From Desmodesmus armatus (taxonomy: Eukaryota > Chlorophyta > Chlorophyceae > Sphaeropleales > Scenedesmaceae), in contig VIIQ02000043.1 in the NCBI GenBank assembly GCA_007449985.2, positions 142,001 to 206,000 of the forward strand: 64,000 bases of DNA. Reading direction: 5' to 3'. The notes beneath the pieces are model-generated. The model made no database searches and was not told the DNA's origin. It saw only the letters and a list, made by a program, of their open reading frames with translations. A program made the translations under genes and the position numbers. Shown here in pieces: positions 24,701 through 33,700 of this stretch; the stretch's first letter is position 1, and every line of letters starts with the position of its first letter.

Positions 24701-27700
24701 TCCTTCTAGACATCTCCTTCAACAACAAAAATGACTGACGCACCATACCCAACATGCCCCAAACCCTTCCCCTCATCACTGGAGAGCAGTAACAGTCCTT
24801 TGCAGCAGCAGCAGCAGTGGAGCGTTGACGGCAGTTGACTGATTTGACAGCTTTATGTTTTTGTATCGAGAGCCGTCTAGTGCCAAGCCTCCGAATTGGT
24901 CCAGCCCAAAGTCACATTGCCACAAAGGGTTTTTTATATTCCTCCACGGAGGTTTTTGCCCGGCATCCATTCGGAGGGTTGTCCATCTCGTGCACTTAGA
25001 TAGTACGCTTGGGGATTTTTGGGTTGGTTTTCATCCTCACAAAAGCGTCAGGCTTCTCTGTTTTGATCCTCAGTATGTTGTTCCTTCTGGGTTGTTGTGC
25101 TATCTCCGTGATATTAGTGAATGGCTGGCATGAGCTCTTGAGTTTCATAGCTACAGGTGTAACTTTGATTTGATTTGATCTCCGTTCAAACCAACAAGGT
25201 CAGTCAGGGATGCTCAATACGTTGTTGTAGGTAGCGTACAAGCGTACAATACGCTGTTGTACATAGTACGCACCCAAGTACGCACCCAAGTACTCTATAG
25301 TCAAGGGAGCTGTCACGTACTGGTCAAAACAGGGAATCAGTCACACAGAGCTAGCGTATTGGGCAAGTAGCAAGTATGTGTGCTGATGTGACTTACCCAG
25401 ACCCAAGCTCCCCAGACCAAGCCCAGAGGCACTACTTGCACCACCATGATCAAGTGGCCCAGCAGCCACACGCATATGCTGCCGCAGGCTCCTAGCCACA
25501 TGCGCTCATGCTCCAGCTCTGCACACAAACAACAGGGCAAATGAATATAATATTTTTGTTATAATATTATTTGCAAGATTTGATTTTCCCGAGTCATGGA
25601 CTAGGAAAAGAATTATCTTTTTATTCCAAAAGAGTGACATGCTGCCCCTGAAATATCCCAGCACTCCCGGCACCTGCAAGCATCACATCATCATCATCAT
25701 CATTACACGTGTTTCCAGCCAGGTTCATCGCGCAGCATGCTGCTAGCAGCGAGTCGACCTTGGTGCAAGACAAGCAATACACCACCAGGCGACCAGTGAC
25801 CTAGGACACTAGAAAGCCTGGGCCAGTTACGGCCCTCAAAGCCAACAGCACAAGAAAAAGAACTAATATAGGTAGCATGTTGTACATATACTATACAAGC
25901 AACTCAGTTGGACATGACCCCTGGTCCAGTTGCAGACCATGCTGCCTGGAACGGCAGGGTCTCAGCGCGCTGCCGCATCCTGCTGCTGTAGCGTGTGGCA
26001 TTGAGTGGTCGCCGGAAAGGCACCCCATTAGCGCGTGGGTGTGTCAGTCTGTAGAGCATGCTCCGCCAAGAACCGCGCAACGCACATGCATCCGTAAGGT
26101 CGTGCATGTTCGTTGGCTGCCCCAAGGCCTGCAGATCCCTCGTGACACATTTTTCCCAGCTCATAGGCGGTGCCCCCCGCGGTGCTGCACCAGCGTCGTG
26201 CATAAGTGAGAAGAGCACCTGTCGAGGATAACGCTCCTCCCCCATATGCAAGACGTGCCCCAGCCACCGCAGCCTGTGGGCTGTGAGGTGGCTGGCTAGG
26301 CTGACTGTGTCACACTGAGACCATAAATGTTGCCTGCTGTGCCGATCAGCGCGACGCACATTCAAAATATGCCGGAGGCAATCAGAGTGCACCACTTCCA
26401 ACCGGTCAGCCTGCTTCTGAGTAAGAGCCCAGGTCTCACTGCCAAACAGTAGCACAGGCAGCACATACGCACGGAAGCACTGCATCTTGAGCTTGACGCC
26501 CAAGCTACGGGCGCCCCACACACGCTGCATCTCCGCAAAGCGGCCCCTGGTCTTGCTGATGCGAGCAGTGACCTCAGCCTCCCAGCTTGCAGAGGTATCG
26601 ACCACACCCCCCAGATACTTGAAAGAGGGCACATAGCGCGCCTCACCACCTGACAACTGCACACTCTCTAGTGGTTGACCATCATGACAAACAGCCATGA
26701 GCTCGGTCTTGGCCGCATTGACACACATGCCCATCCTGCTGCAGACAGAGTCGAATACCTTGAGCATAAGCTCCAACTCACACCTGTCACAGCTCATAAG
26801 CACTAGGTCATCCGCATACATGAGAGCAGCTATAGTCAACATGGTGCTGGGCCCACCAGCCCTGGCATGCCAAGGCAGTACCTCTCCCTCAGCCCTGAAG
26901 GCCAGCCGCACACCACAACCCTCAGGCATCTCTGCCAGCGACAGCCTGACAACACAATCAAAGAAGATGTTGAACAACAGAGGAGCAATCACACAGCCCT
27001 GACGCACACCACGGCCAATGTCAAACCAATCGCCATGCTCGCCGGCCAGCTTGACCGCAGCCTGTGTGCCTGTGTGCAGGTCAGCTAGCAGCTCGACAAC
27101 CTTAGGCTCCACACGATAAGCAGACAGCACACGCCACAGCGCATCTCGGGGGATGGAATCATAGGCCTTGCGCAGGTCAACAAAGGCTAGGTACAGCGGC
27201 TGCTTGTACCTGTGGCACTTATACATGGTGGATCGCAGGGTGTAGGTGGCATCCGACAGACCCCTATTGCTCCGAAAAGCACACTGGCTCTCCAACAGCT
27301 GGCTATCCACCTGGACGCTGACACGGTGCAGCAAAATCAAGGCATATACCTTACCAGGGATGCTCAACAAGCTAATGGGCCGGTGGTTGGTTGCTTCCCT
27401 GGCACTGCCTTTGCCCTTGAACAACGGCACTATCAGGGCACGCTTCCAATCAAGGGGAGCCTTGCCAGACACCCATACCGCCACAATCACACGATGCAGC
27501 CACTGAGCCATGACCATGCCTGCCTTCAGCAACGGGGCAACAATGTTGTCAGCACCCGCAGCTGCTGCATCTCGCAAGGCAGCTATGGCATCCACAACCT
27601 CCTTGAGGGATGGGGGACTACAACCGCTGCCGCTGCTGCTGCTGCCGCCGACACTGCTGCCACTACCGTTGTCAGCACTGCTGCTGCCTTCACCGCTGCT

Positions 27701-30700
27701 GCCAGCATCAGGGCTGTTGTTATCCCCACCCCGGGGCTTATCGGGTACCGGAATTGACGTATTTGTGCGGGTGATCTCAATCGCCCACAGAATGCGAAGA
27801 GGAAGGGTGCTAATATATGTGAAAGCCCCCATGAGCAGATCTGCTCGCTGGCGAGTGCCGGGGAAGAGGGTTAACCCCCTGCAATATTGGTATTGGTATT
27901 GGTTATCAGCAGCAGCTGGAGGCGCAAGCAGTGTCTCCAGCTGGGCTATGAGCTGCTCCATGTGCTGCTGCTGTTCCGGCGTGACACACTCACCACTGAA
28001 CACCTCGTTGAAGTACTCAGTGAAGCGCTTCAGCTGCTCCCGAGTGCTGCGGTACACAGAGCGTCCGTCCTTGCTGAGCAGGCCCTGTGCGCCAGTGCTG
28101 GCAGGTTTGTCACGGAACAGCTTGCTGACCGTCCTGTGAAATGCAGCCAGGTGGCCTGCCTTCCACTGACGTTCAGCCTTAGCTGCATGTGCTGCCAACT
28201 GTGTGTTGCGCTGCTTGACGATCCGCCTGTCTACTAGGCGGCTGAGGAAGCGGTATCTGCGCTTGGCTTTGGCTGCTGCAGCTGCCGCATGCGCCACCTG
28301 TTGCTGCCGGCTGCTGGTGCGCTGGTTTGGGGGCTGGGCCGCTGTTTCCTGTTGCAGCTGTTGCCATCGCTGCTGCTTCTGCTGCCAGGCAGCATAGGCG
28401 TCATGCTTTTGCTGGATAGTGTCCAGCAGCGGCTGCGGCAGCTGCTCTTTGTGGCGGCGGCGGGGCTGAGGGCCGAGCACAGCAGCAGCAGTTTCCTGCG
28501 TTGCTTGCGTGAAAGCTCGCCACTCTGCCTCCGCGTCCTGAGACCCAGCAGCTGCGTCATCAGCGACACTGACGTCAGCCAGCGCAGCAAACCTGTTGTG
28601 CATGCTGCCTGCAAACTGCTGCCGCACCTGCTGCTGCTGCAGCCTCCCAATGTCAAACCTGGAGGGTCCTGCTGTGTTGCGTGCTGCAGACTGTTGCCGT
28701 GCTGCGCTGAGGCGCAGCTTTAGGGTGCACACCAGGAGCCTGTGGTCGCTGCCGCCCACACCCCTGAACACCCTGCAGTCCCTGATGCTGCTGCGGAACC
28801 TGCTGCTGCACAGGATGTAGTCAATAACATGCTGCTTGCCCGGCTGGTTCTGCCTGGGTGCCAGCTGGTGCGTGTACTGATGTATGCTCTTGTGGGCGAA
28901 CAGGGTGTTGGCCAGCACAAGGCGCTGTGCTGAAGCAAGGTCTAGCAGGCGCATACCATTGTCAGAGGCCTGCTGGGGCTGCACTGAGTGGGGCCCTCTG
29001 ATGTGTTGGTGACTGGGGAGCATCTCGCCGATCTGCGCATTGAAGTCACCAAGCACCACCAGCAGGTCGCGGTGCTGGACTCGCTGCAGGACGCTGTACA
29101 GCTGCAGGTAGAACTGCTGCTTCCTGGCAAGGTCAGCCTCGCTGTCTCCATCTGTTGGTGCGTATGCCACCACCACGGACAAGGTGATGCTGCCTTGGCA
29201 CTGGAAGCGAGCCAGCAGCAACCTGTCGTTGATAGGTGTGGGCTCCAACAGAGCCTGCTGCCAAGCAGAGCTCAGCAGCAAACCCACCCCATGCTGTCTG
29301 GTTTGACCCCCTGACCACAGCAGCTGCCACGGCCCTGTGCTGCCGCTGTACTTGCTGCTTTGGCTGCCTGTGCTGTGGGAGGGAAAGTCAAGCACAGCCT
29401 CCCCAGTGCCTCTCAGCCTTGTCTCCTGCAGCCCACACAAACCCACACTGCGCTGCTCCAGCTGCCCTGTGAGCTCTGAGAGTGTTTGGCGGAGTTGCTG
29501 CTGCTGCTCATCATCGATTTTGACCGAAACGTCAGCTCCATCCTCGTACAGTGTACGCACGTTGAGGCTGCCCAAACGAGAAGCTGTATGTACCAGATTA
29601 AGTCTTGACTTGTGCTGTGGCATCAAAGGATGCCTAACGAAGAGAACCAACGAGGCTACTGTCGTCAGCAGCAGGCCACCCACAGCAGACGGAGCCGGTC
29701 TCCTGAGAGCGTGGGCTGTCGAAGCTGTGAGTTTGGAACTCTCAGCTATCACAGTTGGCTTTGTTTTACAACCAGCTTCACAATGAACCCCGGTTGCATG
29801 GTGACGGTGAAGCCTGGCTTTCAGGGATGGCTGTGCGGTACACAATGAAAACTTGCAGCTACGGCTTGCGCAGTAGCATTCAACATCAATCTTTATGTAT
29901 CTATGGATAAAGTCGCTCATACATCGTTGCAGCCTTGCAACTTGCTGCAGCTGGCCATCAGGGATGCATCAAAGCGCTTTGCGGTACAAAACGAAACCTG
30001 CAGCACAACACCTGCGGACTTTATAGCAAATTATCAATAGAGTCTACCCTTGTACATAACGGGTTTCAGGTCGACATCGCAAACCATGCACTTTGCTGCA
30101 TGCTAGTGGTGACCATCGCAACCTGACTCGGGCCACACTATGCAGTGTCGGTACAGTGCCAGCAATCACGCGCAATGAATACTCATATAATCAGAAACGC
30201 TACGTACACGCTGGCATGTAACATCACATGCGCTCCTCTCATGTACACCGCATGCATTGGTCACCCCCCCTGAAGCCCAGACCTTACCCAAGGCAAAACT
30301 CTGGGGTGCACCCGAGCGATGACACAAAGCCACACACAAAGGTTGTGAAACATAATATGTTTCATTCGGGGTGGTTCTGGCCTCTCCCAGGCTTACATCA
30401 AGCTTGCCTTGCACATGGACATGTCCCCTTGCTACAAGCCAAGCAGTCCCGCAGCTACATCAGAAACGTACTCTAAGACATGTTCAGACCACGATGTTGA
30501 GCTTCGGTGCTGTAGACAGTGCTATATTGCCCTTTGCCAGCAGGTCCATTTGGGGATGGCTGATCCATTGTGGGCACCAGCAGCAAGCCACGCCACCTCA
30601 GTGTGTCACAGACAGACCATATATGATTTTATACATGCCATACATACCGTCATCGGTTTCACTGCCCTGCAGCGGTTCTGGGCAGCATGAGTTGTGATCG

Positions 30701-33700
30701 CAACTTCAGTGCCAAAGTTGGGCGGTTTGCACACGTTTGATACGCGCCAGCGGCGTGTCAACGTAATCTTATATGTAACACGTACCCACAGAAGGCAGCT
30801 TGTCTCTGGAGAAATCTGTGGGGACGGTAGGGTGCAAAAGAGTAGCTCGAGTCACACGTTTGCCCAAATTTGGGCAGTCTGCACACGTTTCCTGACGGCC
30901 AACAGCCAAACAAAATGTTCTTTAACATTTGGACATCGACTTCCTGCAGTTTGGTGCCTGGACACGCACTGTGCTGGCCACAGGGATCATTGCACGGGTC
31001 AAACCCCAGGCAGCTGGGACCGCTTCAGGGGGGGTGGCATTGGTGCTGAAGCTGCCTGGGCAGCTGCACCAACTTTACAGTACTGGCAGCCCTGCTGGCA
31101 GCTGGGAAAAGGGCAAACCAAACGTGATATTTACTTCACTAAAGTGTTTGAAACACACCAGCCTGCAGGGTGGACACAGACTGCATCTCCACACTGCCTG
31201 CTCAACAGCCGGGGCATCCCAGCTGTTGACATATCTCGAAGTGGCCCTATTTGTGGGTTGGCCCCATTTTTGGACAGTTTCTGTTGGGGCGTCTAGGGTG
31301 CATAGCAACGTCTGAGGATGACACCATAGTAGTTTCATGATGTTTCAATCTTGATCACAAGAGAACAGCCCAGTCTGGGGCCACTTAGCGGCCGTGCCTG
31401 TCCAATCATCGATGGAAAATTTTGGACACTCCACTTTGTGAGATGGTCACGCTGCTTCAAGCAACCGCAATGATTTGTATCAAATGCTACGTATGATGCG
31501 CGTCTGCCGTAAAAAAATTAGCCCCAATGAGGCCATATTCAGGGCGTTCCTCACCAGCTGCTAGGATTTGAGGCAGCACAGGAGTGCACAAGGAGAAGCT
31601 CTACCAAGCGCCAAAGTGTTTTCCAACATTATTATATACTTTTACATGTTCTTGACCAACCAGTGCGGCTGCAAACGCCATTCCTGGGAGTGTCCAAAAA
31701 TAGGGCCGAGATCGGTTTTTGGACAGGTGCTACAGCATACCCACGACGCTCTCGCCAAGCACCGCGAGCATATAAATCAACTCTGATATGATAAGTTAAA
31801 GGTTTTAACTAGTTGCGGGAGACAGACGGCCTCTACAGTGGTCCCACCAGAAAGTGTCCAAAAATCGGTCAACTTCGAGATAGGGCATGGTCACGAAAGC
31901 ATGGAGCCAGCTTACAGGCTGTTCATAATCTGTGTCTGCACTACCCCGGATGACATGTGCTGATGACAAACGCACATCTATCTAAATACAGGGCGGCACT
32001 GGCAGCCGGGAAAGGGGCAAACAAAACGTGTAATTCAAGTCACAAACATACCAGCCTGCAAGGTGGACACAGACTGCATCTCCACAATGCCTGCTCAACA
32101 GCCGGGGCATCCCAGCTGTTGACACAAGACATGGTCACGAAAGCATGGAGCTAGCCTACAGGCTGTTCATAATCTGTGTCTGCACTACCCCGGATGACAT
32201 GTGCTGATGACAAACGCACATCTATCTAATTACAGGGCGGCACTGGCAGCCGGGAAAGGGGCAAACAAAACGTGTAATTCAAGTCACAAACATACCAGCC
32301 TGCAAGGTGGACACAGACTGCATCTCCACAATGCCTGCTCAACAGCCGGGGCATCCCAGCTGTTGACACAAGGCATGGTCACGAAAGCATGGAGCCAGCT
32401 GACAGGCAATTACACAAATGCGAATCTTGCTCACCCCGCTGGTTGCAAGATTTGATTTTCCCGACATATCCAAAGAATTAGCATTTTATTCCAAAAGAGT
32501 GACATGCTGCCCCTGAACAATCCCTGCGTTCCCGGCACCTGGAAACATCACAGTTGGCTTTATTTTACAGTCAGCTTCACAATGACTCCCGGTTGCATGG
32601 TGACGGTGAAGCCTGGCTCTCAGGGATGGCTGTGCGGTACACAATGAAACTTGCAGCAACGGCCTGCGCAGTAGCATTCAACATCAATCTATAATTTCAA
32701 ATGGACGAACTCGCTCAACATCGCTGCAGCCTTGCAACTTGCTGCACCTGGCTTTCAGTGATGGCTTTGCGGTACAAAACGAAAACTGCAGCACAACCCA
32801 TGCGAACTTCACATCAACTTATCAAAATAGTTTCACTGTCACATAGAGTGTTTCGGTTCGACATCGCAAACCATGCACTTTGCTGCTAGTGGTGTGACCA
32901 TCGCACCCGACTTGGGCCACACTATGCAGTGTCGGTGCAGTGCCAGCAATCACGTGCAATGAATATACATATCATACGAAAAGAAAGTCACGTACACGCT
33001 GGCATGTAACAGCACCTGCGCTGCTCTTATGAACACCGCATGCATTGGTGCTGCTGGCTGGGCAGCTGCACCATACAAACTTTACAGTCCTGGCAGACAA
33101 GAGTCTGCCAGAATGATATGTGTCGTGTTGTGTTTGAATGGCTGTTCATGATCTGTGCCTGCACTACCCTGGATGACATGTGCGGCTGATAAACACACAT
33201 CTACAGGGCGGCAGCTGCAAAGCACACAACTGCCCTGTCCCCACGTGGTGCTAGGTGTTCAGCACGCGTGTTCACCTATTGCTGTGGGGGACAGGGGCAC
33301 ATAAAACGTGACATTTACGTCACAAACACACCAGCCTGCAAGGTTTTCATTGTGTACCGCACAGCCATCCCTGAAAGGCAGGCTTCACCATGCAACCGGG
33401 ACTGCATCTCCACACTGCCTGCTCACAGCCGGGACATGCCAGCTGTTGGAATAGGACATGGTCACAAAAGCACGGAGCCAGCTTAAGGCAATTACACAAA
33501 TGCGAATCTTGCTCACCCCGCTGGTTTTTATTATAACTACTATTTAACAAAAACTATTTTATTATTATTACTATTTATAAAAAAAAGTATTGTTCAGTGG
33601 TCTCAGCTCCATGCAGTCAGTTTGGCAGGGATGCCGTCAAGATGAGGGGAAACAGCATCCGCAATTAATTATGCAGCAGTGTTGCTCCAGGCCGGTGCCT

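Larger units (their letters stand above)
25568..32443 (-). mobile_element. Full-length non-LTR retrotransposon (LINE)
   Basis: Minus-strand element with 3' end at 25568 (GCAAGATTTGATTTTCCCGA on the plus strand), one EN-RT ORF at 29920-25904, and a long 5' region (30268-32443) with 244-bp tandem units. Its outer 5' end, CTTGCTCACCCCGCTGGTT, recurs at 33507-33525 as the end of the next element, which defines the boundary. It lies entirely inside an intron of gene B. The AT-rich flanks 25548-25567 and 33524-33545 look like a diverged duplication of about 20 bp. Confidence 0.75.
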
